Shown here: piece after piece, positions 12,701 to 25,384 of the stretch
Layout of the letters: each line of letters opens with the position of its first letter
How positions within the stretch are numbered: the first letter of the stretch is position 1
Source of the DNA: Symsagittifera roscoffensis
Taxonomy: Eukaryota; Xenacoelomorpha; Acoela; Convolutidae
Reading direction: 5' to 3'
Assembly (NCBI RefSeq): GCF_963678635.1
Contig: NC_087063.1
Coordinates: 69,959,617-70,023,616 of the forward strand
Length of the DNA stretch: 64,000 bases
The notes under the pieces: generated by a model
The model's input: only the letters and a program-made list of their open reading frames with translations
What the model was told of the DNA's origin: nothing
Databases searched by the model: none
Translations under genes and position numbers: made by a program

Positions 12701-13250
12701 ACTTTCGCATTAGTTTCGGAAAAGTCCGCTTCGCAAATCCAGTATTTGTCACTGTTTTCAAAAATAGTGGTTCTTCCGAGGTAGTTTGGGTATCTTTGTT
12801 TTTAATAAAGAAAGTCACGAGCCAATATTTCTAGCGTTCGAACAAATTTAGTCATCGTGTCTACTCCTCGATGAAGTGAAAAAACGCCGAGTGCGGGTTT
12901 CCAGCTTCCACAACTACAAGGCAAAAACTGCTGGGTTTGTGTTTTTCAATTACGGTTGGGCTCGAGCAGGTAGAATTATTTCTCACTGTCTCCACCTTCT
13001 CCAGAACAGACTCCAATCAAAGTAAACCGCGAATGGGCTATAGCTTCGGGTACCGTTGTCTTTGAAGTGTACTCTGCTCTTTGTAAGTTTTGGCGTATTT
13101 AAGATCGGCTGGTAGTGGCAAGTACGATGAACCCCTGATCGGCGCAGACTTCAACGTTTTTAGGACAATGTTATCAATCCTTCGGATTCTCCAGCCGCTA
13201 CCATGAGACGCATTTTGATGGACAGTAGACAATATTTGGTCTGCGCAATC
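9790..13250 (-). pseudogene. Polinton DNA polymerase B, broken chimera (head B)
   Basis: The minus strand carries the polymerase parts in the order described for head A, including a YSDTDS C motif at 10578-10595 and a better preserved segment with GFAGEI and GLKPKLYS (about 10410-10450). The C-terminal part (below 12212) is of the full-copy type and the N-terminal part is of the head-A type. Two versions of the FMNSSLDEL region occur, a short degenerate one near 11400-11500 and a clear one at 12390-12430, so there is an internal repeat or insertion. It is frameshifted throughout and not functional. Confidence 0.7.
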
Positions 13251-13553
13251 ATAGAATTGGTCCTGGGTTCATCCTTGAACGTCTTCACGAAGCATTTTGG
13301 AATTGGCGACGATGGGTTATTACTTCTTCTGTGCTATCAGTTTTTTCTTTTTCAAGAATTACTTCTGCCAACAACTGAGCTTTCTTAGGCTCATACATAG
13401 TATTTTGATGTATCAGTTCTTCGATGTCTTCTCTTTTAGTTACGAGTAGCGCAAGTAAGTCCATTTCGTTTTCCATGGGCAGTATATCCTATGCCCTGAC
13501 TGCTCCACCAAAAGCTGTCTCAACAGGCTGTTTAGAATTGCAGATTTCTCAAA

Positions 13554-13932
13554 TTAATCCCATGCTGGCAGACCGTGTTGGTTTAGCGTATGCACAGCAT
13601 ACGCGCAATCATTTTGGAACACATTCATGTCGTAGAGACAAATTCTTCTTTCTTCCGATTCATCAATTGTTTTCTGACACTCCACCACATGTTCCCAAAT
13701 GACACGAAGTGACTTATTCTCCAGTTCACAGCGGCCACAGATGTAGTCAATTTTGACAGAATGAATTTTGTGAACAGCCATTAGATGTTTTTTGAGGCTT
13801 CGCCGGTCGCTTATTTCTTTTGGCAGTGATTACAGGGTACGACTTTTGTAGACATTGCGAGGTTGTTTGTTGAGAAGTTTGAAATTTCTGAAATCTAGGT
13901 TCAAATAAAGCAGACACTGTTTTACGAGTCAA
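13554..13932 (-). pseudogene. C2H2-like zinc-finger frame (head B)
   Basis: This is a near-identical copy of the frame at 6065-6443, with the same CGRC and HVVEC pattern and the same frame break before HLMAVH. It belongs to the part of head B derived from head A. Confidence 0.4.
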
Positions 13933-14880
13933 AAGAAATTAAGTGATTTCCTGTTTGTTTTACGACTGCAAATAAAACTGTTTTTTTTTTTCGATTTTTT
14001 TCTGTCATTTGCATAATTGCAAACTAGAAGTGGCTTCCTAAGGTAGAGCTTAGAATAAAAAATTCTATAGGGTGCCACCAAATTGAACGCGGTTACATCA
14101 AAGAAAACAACTTGAGCTCATTTTATAAACCTAGGAATAGTCTCATAAATCAACCAAGTTTTCTGAATTAACCAAGAAGTTCCAAAACAAGTTTTGTAGC
14201 TTCAAACAAATCATCGGCACTCACTTCAAAATACCTCACGCGAGTAGAATTAAGCCCATTAGAGTGACATGAAAGCCTTGCACCGATTGTGGTTAATCAA
14301 CAATTGAGCTGTAAACATAGCTCAGACTAGGAATGGAAGGGAGAGACTCCATGGTGATCAATGAATGACGATTTTGATAGGCGGTTTTTGATTAAATTGC
14401 AAATTATTGTGCGTTATGTTGTAATTTATAAATTTGATAGTTCTTATTAATCGCTCAAGCTAAAAACAAAAACTTTTTTTTTCCAGCTATTGGTGAATGT
14501 CATAGAAGAGATAATGCATCATTTCAAAGAGTTTTTTTTTTAAAAATTACACATTAAAAATTTTCCTGTCAAACTTCTAAAAATCTAAAAAACCAAGCAA
14601 GCCATTTAGTTTTTTTTTATTGTTTTTGTTTAACTTAATTTTTTTCAGCGTATATGTTCACTGATTCAGGTATCTGTTGGGTCTTTTGCAGTGTTCCAGA
14701 TTTTAGATGGTTTTCACTACAGGATGTTGAGGACCTCAATTCAGTGGATTTGTAGTCCTTTCAAAAACCACCAATTTCTTTTGAAACCTGGCCACCTAGA
14801 CTCAATAACGGCGGCTACGTCTTGTTTTTGACTCCGCTGAGTCTAAAAAAATTTGGTTTTATCCATTTTTGAGCACGTCT

Positions 14881-15129
14881 TCATAGCGAACGACACTTAG
14901 CCAACAGTGATTTCCAACGAAATTCGATTATCTCTGAGAACAGTTTGCGTTTTTTTGGTGCATAGCAAGCATTGATAGGTGGCATCTCAGTTACAAAAAT
15001 TGGTGGAGTGGGACTTTGACTGCTGGAAGAAGAAGAAGAGGAAGACTTCTGCTGCTGTTTTTGTTGAGTGATTGAAAAAATATCCGGTTTCATTGGGGTT
15101 TTGGGCGTCTGCTGGTCCTCATTTGGCAA
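14881..15129 (-). pseudogene. Ser-rich Polinton protein fragment (head B)
   Basis: This encodes the same 82 residues as 7389-7637, with the same internal deletions relative to the full copy. Its identity to head A dates the duplication as recent. Confidence 0.4.
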
Positions 15130-15409
15130 TCGTAGTCAAACAGTGTTTTTCTCGGTGAACGATTAAGGCAAGTAGGGTTTTGAATAGCAGTGCGCCAATT
15201 ACCATAAATCTGGTTTTTTAAAACATATATATTTTTTCAGGGCTTATGCAATTAATTTAGAAAGTTGAACGGTTTAAAAATCTATACTTAGAAGAAACAG
15301 TATGGCGCTTTTTTTATGATATCCCTGGCACAAAATGACAGAAATTCTACACTTCACAGAGATAACATGCATGCCGTCGGGTAAAAACGTTGAGATTTGA
15401 CAATTTTTT

Positions 15410-16150
15410 GCAAATGTCGGAAAAATTTATCCTTGCTGGAGTAGGGCGCGGAAGGGTATCACGTCAAACATGCTGCGGACTACTTCGAGAATCTTGAAAG
15501 GTCCTAATAAAGAATACTCAGAGTATTCGTTTCTTTTGGCTGAAGGGAAAGGATGACAAAGGTGTCAATAATTGCAAGAATAAAAATCAGTTTGATGATA
15601 TGCTTATGGGCTGGAAAAATAGTTACTGAAAGGCCGCTTCAAATTTAACTCCAAAAACTGGACCACCAATCAATTCTTCTTGTCAGATTCGATAACCAGT
15701 CATCTTCCTAACTTGCTGGAGAATTTTAAAAAAAAATGAAAAAATTTTGTCAAAAGTTCGGCTCAGATCAGGGAAATTCAATAAATTCAGAGAAGCTCTT
15801 TTATACTCAATTTGATTCAAAAATAAGATGGCGAGCAGTAGAAAAAACCAGTGGTTTCAAATTACTCTTCAGTTTGATCCCGAAGCCATAGGTTGTTGGG
15901 CGAAATTGTTTTGGCAGTCAGATGTTCGCTGCAGAGCAGGTATGAAAAGAACCAACCAATTGGTATGAGAATCGTCGACTTGTAGAAGGCCTTCAAATCC
16001 TATGATATGGACGTGATGCTCCTCGCATTAAGAGAATCCGGTTTCTTCGCAGGTTTTAGTAGCGTGAATGAGTGGCAAAATTGACACGGCTGATACCTTT
16101 GTAGTGAAACGAGATGTAGGGAACGTTTGCTGGTCAGTCCATTGATGTTT
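15410..16150 (+). pseudogene. Non-LTR reverse-transcriptase relic, copy 3
   Basis: Third copy of the relic, just left of the terminus of the full Polinton. It has the same stops and frameshifts as copy 2, so it was already dead when duplicated. Confidence 0.6.
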
Positions 16151-16646
16151 GTCAAGATTTTTGATTTCTTCATATAAAAGTGGAAGTCCAGAAAATAAAT
16201 GTTGAGTCTATGTTCTAATCACTCACTATCGAGAAAATTCTATCGAATGGGCTAAAGCAATTAGCTAAAACACCTGTGGCTTTGCTCAACTAGCAATTTC
16301 TGTCGAGAAAATTAAAACTAGCGTAGTCAAACCCGATACTAATGTGCCTATTCAAGTACTCAGTGATAAGCTTGAATAAGCTAACCAGGTTAAAAACCTT
16401 GACAGCCTAATTTTTGATGGTAGAACTGAAAAAACTTTTCAACTTTTAGCACTGCCTGTTTTAGTTGATTAAAAATTTGTTTTGATCTGAATCCTTTTTC
16501 GTAAAATTCTAATCCAATTAGGTTGCTTACCGCACTCAGTAAAAAGAGAACTATACTCGTATTTTTAGCGAAAATATAATTAATTATAAGCGCCAATTTT
16601 AGATGCTCAAACTATTTCGATAAAATGATAAACTTTTTAATCAATT

Positions 16647-16888
16647 AGTAGTAGTCTAAAAGTGGCTATGAAAATGACCACTTTTAACTCCCCTTTTTTG
16701 GTGTGCTGTTGCATTGAACACGTTTAACCCCCAAAGGGGTCAAAACTCTTTTTTTGTGCACAGATGTTTTAAGAGTGGTTGAAGTTAGTCATTTTTCAGC
16801 CACTTTATGGAAACGGGAATGGATTTAATTTTTGGTTGGTGCATTTTTTTCCTTGACTTTGACAGTTCAAATTTTACTGCGCGCTTTC
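16647..16888 (+). repeat. Polinton left terminal inverted repeat
   Basis: About 240 bp that pair, in inverted orientation and with gaps, with 31256-31498. Both ends start with AGTAGTAG and run inward to the shared word AAATTTTACTGCGCGC. The same terminus starts heads A (2743) and B (9155). Confidence 0.8.
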
Positions 16889-17280
16889 TATTGTGGATTA
16901 TTGTGTAATCTTTATCACCACGTGTGGAATTAATTTAAATGTTGTGATATTGGTAAGTTTGTTTTGTTGTTTCGAATACCCCCCCTCACGGTTAGAGTTG
17001 ATTATTTTACTTTTCGGTCAAAAGAACAATTTTGAAAAGCTTTATTTCCTGAATGAAAAGTACTATAAAGCTAACCAATTACATTTATAATCAAAACTTA
17101 GTCAGAATCGTCTAATATAATAGCACGTCGATTTAAAGACCGCTATTTAGGTGGTCTTCTTTCCTGCTCGCTTTCTTATCGAGCCTCAATATCAAAATAG
17201 GGGCGGTTGTACGCTGCTATTTCTGACTCTCTTTACCCACTTAGTTGGTCGAAATCTACAAAATCCTGTTTTAGCTTTTA

Positions 17281-20200
17281 ATCAGTGTATGTGGGTTGAT
17301 TGAGCCCCATATCTAGCGGCGTAAAAAGATTCATGTTATATCCCACCTGCGCTTCTATTGCTTCAGCCAATTTCTTCCTTCCGTTATCGGCGGGATTGAC
17401 GACCACGTCCACGTCGTATTCGCCCCAGTCGATGGTGCGCCCAATTTCTCTTATAAACATATCCTCACGCCAACGTAGTAGCTATTCTGTCTGCATGTGT
17501 AAAGCGCTTATTGTCAAAAGCGCTCAGGAAAATTTTGTTCGTTATTATGGTTTGTAAATTGTGATTACAAAATTTTATCCGCACATTTTCGACCGGACTA
17601 GCGTTCAGTAAGTCAAAGATTGTTTTTATTGATTATGGGTTAGCTCCCTTTTCGTATATGTAGAGACGCCCCTAGCGCTTTTTTGTTTATTTCTAAACGA
17701 AAAGACAATCGATTTACTTCAAATCATTAACAGTTATTTCCGTTTTCCACATAAATACCTCACCCTCTCCCCAATTACATAATCTTATGATTTGTTTTTG
17801 TTGCTCTTTTCTAAAATTGTAATTGGAAAATTTAAAAAAAAGAAACTTACTGGAAGAAATATTGCTGTACAGTTTGGGTTTTAGTCCGACGTACTCCTGT
17901 ATGATCTCCCCAGCGAACCCATCCTTAAATTTGAGGGTAACCCACAAATTCCCGTTGGTGTAGAGGGGGTGGCAGGCTGGTAGATTTGAAAAGTCAAAAT
18001 GATTTCGCAATTCATGGTTTTTTCTCGATTTCATTGCAGAGTTCTTTGCTGCGGATTTCATACAGGAACGAATCGGTGTCCGAGTACAAAAGAGTTTCTT
18101 TTCTTGAAATTTTTCTTGATTATAATGTAATGGAACTGGAAAAAGTAAAACTTTGCCAATTCTAGTATTGTTGCACCAAAAAATGTTGGCTAATCCCATT
18201 TAATGGTCACAGGTCTTAAGGTTACAGATAGCAACTGTCGGTCAAAAATTTTTACACTGCTAAATCCTTTTTTCCTTGATAAGTTTTGCAGTTCTTTGGC
18301 ATTACGAACAATTTCTTCAAATAATCGTTTCTTTTTTGGTTCCTAGAATATTCCAAATGTACTATTTTCAATTTGTTTGAGGAAATCTTGTTCAAACTTG
18401 GCAGTAATTTTTTTATTTGGAGCTCACCGTTCAACTGAACATATGGTGCAAAAAATTTTTTTTGTCTAAACTGCAGTACTAGATTTACTTTTCCAATTTT
18501 CAAACCAAGTTTGACATAGAGCTGAAGTGTTAAGTAGTATACAACGAAAGTGTTAGGTAGTGTTAGAAAGAAATTCTGTATGAGCTTTGGTGTGGTGTCA
18601 ACTTCTTTTGTTGGGACGGGAGGTTAAACCGAATGTGCATCGTGCAAACGGTCGGGGTATAAAAGATCAACGTCCAAAATCTATTCGATTTCGGATTTTC
18701 TGCTCGTATTGAGAATTTCGGCTGTAGTTAATTGGTCATTAAACTCAAATGAGTTAAGTGGAATAGAAATCTTCTCCATAAAATCGCCATATAAATTGTT
18801 CGCGTCTATCATGAAGAGGAAAAAGCTAGGCTGTTTAGGGTCGTAAAGTGGTTATTCAAAGTCGGCTAGCAAAGTGGTAATTGAGGTATATGAAAATTTC
18901 TAATGGTAGAATCCGAGCCAACTCATCTAGTGAGCTGTTCTTAAATCTACAACAGTCCACAAAACGGATTTCTTCCTAGACATTACGGGCATTTCCTTTT
19001 TCGTTAGTGTACGATCTAATCCACACTTCTATTGTAAGTGAGATAAATCTTTCGTCATTGAGTGGATGACCGAAAAGCTTTTTCTGGTATTAGTATCATG
19101 CAGACTCTTCAGTACATGATGCAAATCATAATTCTGGAGATTGTGGGCAACGACAGGGGTAAATTGTATGGTACGTCTCTCGAATATGCATCTGTTGTGA
19201 GCCCATCCGAGGAATGAACCATCGGAATGATTATGGTCTAATACTTTCGCGTTAGTTTCAGAAAAATCCTCTTCGCAAATCCAGCATTTGTCACTTGGAA
19301 GAGGAAAACGCTAGGCTGCTTACGGTCGTAAGTTTTCACAAATTTTTTGTTGGCAGAAACAAGTCTTTTTTCAAACACACTGGAAATGCCTCCCCTGATC
19401 AGGTTTTCTGCCATATCCAAGTGCTCCCTATCAGTGAGTGAATGGAGGTTAGCCTAGCATGTTTGCAAAAATGCATCCCCAGAGAAACTGCTCAGCGTAA
19501 AATTTTGAGCACAATCTGGCTTATATGTTTCATAACACACTCTTCAAAACACTTCAAGAACCCATGCAAGAATCAAAGTATCAGTCGTTAGATACAAATC
19601 AATGTATTCGCTCAAAACCTGACAAACAAAACTATTGCATACTAACCATGCATGTTGGTATTCTTTTTCAACGACACTAACAGCATCTCCTTGCAGCGTG
19701 TTGATCCCCCGTGCAGGTAGTCCAACTTCTGTGTATCTTGCATGGCTGTCAATATGCGAGTAATGGAAATAACTTTCTGTATCTTTTTCCGATCGGCTAA
19801 AAAAGTGTTTATTGAGGTATATGAAAATTTCCAAGGGTAGAATCCGCGCCATCTCATCTAGTGAGCTGTTCATAAATTTACAACAGTCCACAAAACGTAT
19901 TTCTTCGTAGACATAACGGGCATTTCCTTTTTTGTTATTGTACAATCTAAATCACACTTACATTGTAAGTGAAATAAATATTTCGTCATTGAGCGAATGA
20001 CCGAAAAGGTTTTTCTGGTATTAGTATCTTGCAGACTATTCAGTACATGGTGCAAAACATAATTCTGGAGATTGTGGGCAAAGACAGGGGTAAATTGTAT
20101 GGTACAACTCAGGAAGTTGCATCTGTTGTAAGCCCATCCGAGTAATGAACCATCGGAATGATTATGGTCCAATATTTAGCGTTAGTTTCTGAAAAATTGT

Positions 20201-20790
20201 TTTCGAAAACCCAGCATTTGTCACAGTTTTCAAGAATAGTGGTGCTTCCGAGGTAGTTCGGGTATCTTTGTTTTTAATTATGAAAGTCACGCGCCAATAC
20301 TTCTAGCATTCGAACAAATTTAGTCATCGCGTCTACTCCTCGATGAAGTGAAAAAACGCCGGTTGCGGATTTCCAGCTTTCACAACAACAAGGCAAAAAA
20401 TGTTGGGTTTGTGTTTTTCATAAACGGTTGTGCTCAAGCAGGTAGGATTTTTTCTCACTGTCTCCACCTTCTCCAGCACAGACTCCAATCAAAGTAAACC
20501 GCGATAGGGATATAGCTTCGGGCACCGATGTTTTTGAAGTGTACACTGCTCTTGTTAACATTTGCAATATTTACGATTGCTGGTTCGTTCTCCATGCAGA
20601 ATAACTGGTGGCGCTCAAGGTGGATGCAGCGCTCTAGGTAGATGATCACCGGTGGAAGCAGTTCGGCACAGCATGTTTCTCGATCTGAGTTTTTTATTTT
20701 TTTTTGCATTTTGCCCACTAACTTGTTCAGGTCCTTTATCACGACGTAGTAGTACGTGCCCATATGACTTAGAAACAGCGAATCCACAAC
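17281..20790 (-). pseudogene. Polinton DNA polymerase B, broken (full copy)
   Basis: Polymerase parts on the minus strand from C-terminus (about 17281) to N-terminus (about 20790). The C motif YSDTDS is at 18069-18086, with GLKPKLYS just downstream and HNLQNYVLHHVL near 20070. A second FMNSSLDE block is near 19870. The N-terminal region keeps sequence missing from heads A and B: a stretch with HYMG-like and paired Cys/His residues leading to VYFDWSL, which sits where the first exonuclease motif (normally DFE) belongs. The Glu is replaced here, so proofreading residues are also lost. Several frame changes make it a pseudogene. Confidence 0.7.
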
Positions 20791-22699
20791 AAAACTGGAC
20801 TGATTTTATGACACTCTCAAGGGTAGAAGATTCTTTTCCTTGTATCTAGAGAAAAACTTTGATGCTTGTATCTATAATAATTTTAAGTCATCATATTAAT
20901 AATTTTTCAACGAAAGTGCAGCCAACCATTTGGTCTGATATGCTTAGATACAGGTTCGCGCCAATTGAAAAAATAGTAATTATTAAAACTGCAACAAATT
21001 TGAAGACCTTCACTTGCACTTCATTGAGAATATCGAAGCGACCAACAGCTGTTAGTCCCATTAGGTAGACAAAATCATCAGTTGGCTCGTGCTGCAATAA
21101 TGATAGAAGCTCGCTTTTTCCTATTCTTTACTCTGCATCGTACGAAGAGTAAGCGGCATTTTGTTCTGCCAATGATACTCAGCAACGAAGAGATTGCAAG
21201 GTTGTTTTTTGAGAAATTTGAAATTTCGAAAAGCTAGGTTCAAATAAAGCAGATACCGTTTTACACGTCAAAATAATTTGAGTGTTTTCTTAGTTGTTTT
21301 ACGACTACGATTTACACTGTTTTTCAAACTTTTTCTGTCATTTGCCTAATTGTCAAACTAGAATGGATTTCCAAGGTAGAGCTTGGAATAAAAAGTTCTA
21401 TAGGTTGCAACCAAATAGCATGCGGTGACATCAAAGAAAACAACTTGAGCTCATTTTTATAAAAATCTAGAAATAGTGTCTTAAATCAACCAAATTTACT
21501 GAATTAACCAAGAAATTCCAAAACAGTTTTTGAAGCTTCAAACAATTCATCGGCACTACCTTCAAAAAACCTCACCCGAGTAGAATTAAGCCCAGTAGAG
21601 TAGAATGAAAGCCTTGCACCGATCGTGGTCAATCAACAATTGAAAACATAGCTCAGACTAGGAATGGAAGGAAGCGACTCCATGGTGAAATTGAAATTTT
21701 CGATTAAATAGCAAATTATTGTGCGTTATGTTGTTATTTATAAACTTAATAGTTTTGATTAATCACTCAAGCTAAATACAAAAATTGTTTTTTTTTGTTT
21801 TCCAGCTATTGATGAACGTCATAGAAGTGATAAAGCATCATTTCAAAGTTTTTTTAAAAATTGCATATTAGAAATTTTCCTTTTCAAACTTCTAAAAGTC
21901 GAAAAAACCAAGCAGGTCATTTTTTTTTAATTTTTTGTTTTAACTTAATTTATTCAGCGTGTATGTTCACTGATTCAGGTATCTGTTGGGTACTTTGCAG
22001 TGTTTTAGCTTTTAGATGGCTTCCACTGCAGGGTGTTGAGTGCTTCGATTCAGTGGATTTGTTGTCCTTTCAAAACCACCAAAATCTTTTGAAACCTGGC
22101 CACGTAGACTCAATAACGGCGGCTACGCCTTGTTTTTGACCTCCTGAGTCTATAAAAATTTTGGTTTCATCCATTTAAGAGCACGTCCTCATGGCGAACG
22201 ACACTTAGCCAACAATGATTTTCAACGAAATTCGATTATCTCAAAAAATAATCTCAAAAACCCTTGTATCAAGTTACGGTGGGTTTCATCAGCCGTAATA
22301 CCATTATAGCAACATAATGACACAAAATTGCAGTTGAAGAAATCAATTTTTGTTTTTTTTTATACAAAAACCAAAAAAAAATTTGGATACTTTTTTCTGG
22401 TTTCGGGTTTGAACAGAAACAACATGTTAAGTGGTGCATATACTGGCCAACTTTCATTAGCTAAGTTGATCACCTACTACTGTTTGAAACCAGAGGATTT
22501 TTGATACCAGTAATTGTTTCTAAACAAAATTTTGATCCAAACGAAAGATTCTGAAAATTTACAAAGCAAACTTCAATTCAGAAAAAAATTGAAACAAAAC
22601 ATAAACAAAGATTAAGCCACAATGACTCTTAAAAAATCAAACAAATCAAGAACCTCAAAATTGATATACTCTTGGTGGAATTTTTTTTTTTGAGTTTTC

Positions 22700-23221
22700 A
22701 GAGATCTCTAAAGTGCAGTTTGCGTTTGATAGGTGGCATCTCGGTTAATAAAGTTGGTGCAGTGGGACTTTGACTACTGGAAGAAGAAGAAGAAGAAAAA
22801 GAAGAAGAGAAAGACTTCTGCTGTTGTTGTTTTTGAGTGATTTAAATATCCGGTTTCATTGGGGTTTTGGGCGTCTGCTGTTCCTCATTGTTTTCTGTTG
22901 AATCTGGCAATTCAATCGACTCGCTCTGCTAAAACTCTAATGGATCTTTTCTGATTTTTTAGAAGGGGATCGATTGCAAACGTAGTCAAACAGTAATTTT
23001 CTCGGTGAACGAATTACGCAACTAGGATCTTGAATAGCAGTGCGCTGCAGCGCAGGATACGATTCAGTCATACAACAATTCTGTTTTCTGCTTTGTATGA
23101 GGATACCAATTTGATCTAGCATATATTTGGGTAACATCATGTGGTTTTTAGTGACCCATTCATCAAATTCTCTGCTTCCTCGATCAAGATCGTTCAAAAG
23201 ACTTGCTTTTGGATGACGCAT
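22700..23221 (-). pseudogene. Ser-rich Polinton protein of unknown role (full copy)
   Basis: The upstream frame is 94 codons starting at 23221 (first residues MRHPKASLLNDLDRGSREF) and continues after stops into the PKTPMKPDI and poly-Ser blocks also seen in heads A and B. The N-terminal part is open and charged, with a basic end (SPRKLLFDYVCNRSPSKK). I do not recognise a domain. It is broken by an in-frame stop near 22930. Confidence 0.4.
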
Positions 23222-24537
23222 TTTCCTTTACTGTTGAGCCACTACTACAAAACCTCTGGTATAGTTTGGTATAAGTTATAGATCTTTTAAGAGAATTAAT
23301 TGAAATGATTTGCAGTAGAGTTACCATTGTTGAAATTTTTATATTGATTGATTTTGAGAGACTGATTGAAAAAAGTGAAACGATCTAGTTTCAACCACCA
23401 CTTTTAATTTTTGATAGTTGGTGGTCTAAGATTCAGCCAATTACCATAATTCTGGTTTTTTAAAACATATATATTTTTTCAGGGCTTATGCAATTAAAGT
23501 AGAAAGTTGAACGGTTTGAAAATCTATACTTAGAAGAAACATGGCGCCTCTTTTATGATATCCTTGGCACAAAATGACAGAAGTCTTACACTTCAACGAG
23601 ATAACATGCGTGTCGTAGGGCAAAAACGTTGAGATTTATGAGCTAAAACGGGAATTTGCCGGACAGATTTGAAATAAAACTCATAAACTTCCAATTGCAA
23701 ACAAATTAAAAGTGACCAATGAAGCTTAAGGAAAACTGTAAAATAAATCGCCCAAGTTCAGCTATTCACCGGCTGTGTAAATCATTCATAAACTGTCTCT
23801 TGACTGATACGGTTGAATCAAATTACCGCTTCTCAACTATGTTCATGCTTGAAATTGATACTGATTTTTTTTGATTTTTTTCGTGATATTTTTTCAGAAG
23901 AAAAACGTATAATCAGAATTAGAACAAAAATATTTGAAAAACATGTACCTATATTACACTAAAATGGTATAAGAAAACTGACGAAGAGGTGTCCAAAATG
24001 TATCAAGCAGTTAATTTGGCGACGAAACAATTTTTTAGCAGATAGTTATTCAAAAAGGAAAAAAACGATCAAGACCCCAACTGGTAAAAAGATTTCAACT
24101 TCCACAACAGGAAACGATAAACCTCAAAAACGACGTTACAAATCAAAATGATCGGTTTACTCCTAAAAATACTGTAACAGTGAAAAAGGAGACGTGGAAG
24201 AGGAAGATTATCCTAACAAAAAATGTCGAGTGTCTTGAATAAATTGAAAAATACATGTTTCTTTCATAAATTATCATGATGGTTGAAGCAAGGTATGAAC
24301 AATCGCCGGAATACTTTAAACACTTTTTGAAAAACTTAAAATTATTTTTTTTTCTGAGCAATGAACCCGACGTCTCTGAATTTTCTTCTAATTTAAACTT
24401 TGCAATTGCAGTCCAATAAAATCAGAACGATTTCTGTTCACAATCTCTAGCCAATGGCCAGCCACAACACCACATTTTTATCGAAATTACAAAAGAATTA
24501 ATTGAAGCAGTTAACAAGATGATCTTAAAGTCTTTTA

Positions 24538-24879
24538 TTGTGGTTGCTCCTTTCCTCATTTAAATATTTGATTATGGGATTCAGCAAACATCATCTATCA
24601 GGACCACTGATGGAAAAAATGGAAGTGGCTGTTTACTACAATTCGACTAACAACCTTGACACCGCCGGAGTTTCCTTGCGAAAACTAATGCCGCAGACTT
24701 GCTTTGTATCACAGACTGGATCCATTCGATGTCAAACTGATCTAATTACTAATTTAACCATTGAACGTTTAATTAGAATTTTGAATGGGGATGATGCTGC
24801 TGAATTTTCAAAAATCAATGATATTACTTGTGAGTGGGTATGGTCGTCTAGAGATTGGCTGAAACACTTTGTTTGTTAA
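24538..24879 (+). CDS. Hypothetical 113-aa protein inside the Polinton
   Basis: An uninterrupted plus-strand frame, opposite to the other genes of the element. The protein is mixed in composition, with four Cys in the second half (PQTCFVSQTG, SIRCQTDLI, DITCEWVW, HFVC at the end). It is acidic near GDDAAEFS and ends in a Trp-rich segment. I do not recognise a family. The start may instead be the Met of the MGFSKHHLSG segment, 12 residues further in. It could be a chance frame or the last exon of an inserted gene; it lies in an AT-rich part of the element where no other gene is visible. Confidence 0.35.
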   Translation: MWLLLSSFKYLIMGFSKHHLSGPLMEKMEVAVYYNSTNNLDTAGVSLRKLMPQTCFVSQTGSIRCQTDLITNLTIERLIRILNGDDAAEFSKINDITCEWVWSSRDWLKHFVC

Positions 24880-25384
24880 CATGTTTAAAAAAATCAACTA
24901 TAACTCATTAAAGAAAAGCATCAGTATCACAAAGTTATAACATCATTTGTTTAGCAAAACACATCATGTGATGATCGTTAACCTTGAAACCTATAAGAAA
25001 TTTAGATGAAATCACAACATGAGCAACATAAATTCAATAAAATCGACACAAGACCGAGTTAGCTGATTGGATTGACTTATTCATCGGTACTTGGTTTCTC
25101 TCATGGATAGAACGTCTCAAAAATTTTTATTCATGTGGATAGTTGTGTAGGCTTCGCCCAAGAGGATCTGCAAAAAAAGATTTGACCACCAGCTAGAGCA
25201 AACAGTAAGCAATAGGTTTCTGGCTGGTCTGAGTTTGATGCGCTCACTATCATGAAAAAATTGTCGCATTTCAATATTGTATTTGATGCTAGATTAGCGG
25301 GAAAAACGCGGCGAAATTGATGTTTCAAATTCTTGCAGCTAATAAGCTCAGTAATCTGCAAATTGTCTATTTTTTTCCGATTCA

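Larger units (their letters stand above)
9155..15396 (-). mobile_element. Polinton left-end fragment, head B (recombinant)
   Basis: Second left end, opening with AGTAGTAG at 9155. From 9155 to about 12211 it is nearly identical to the full copy at 16647-19706. From about 12212 onwards it is nearly identical to head A from 4723. The switch is at the shared word CTTGCAGCGTGTTG inside the polymerase gene. It therefore looks like the product of an unequal crossover between head A and the full copy. The right end is truncated at the same place as head A. Confidence 0.75.
12212..19706. repeat. 7.49-kb tandem segmental duplication, second unit
   Basis: Second unit of the tandem repeat. It ends where the sequence switches from CAGCGTGTTG-GTGCAC to CAGCGTGTTG-ATCCCC at about 19706, inside the polymerase pseudogene of the full Polinton. 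Confidence 0.85.

Noticed and set aside
4723-19706. Assembly error as the cause of the 7.49-kb repeat
   Set aside because: It cannot be excluded without reads. However, scattered differences between the units and the chimeric switch point inside homologous sequence fit a real unequal crossover better.
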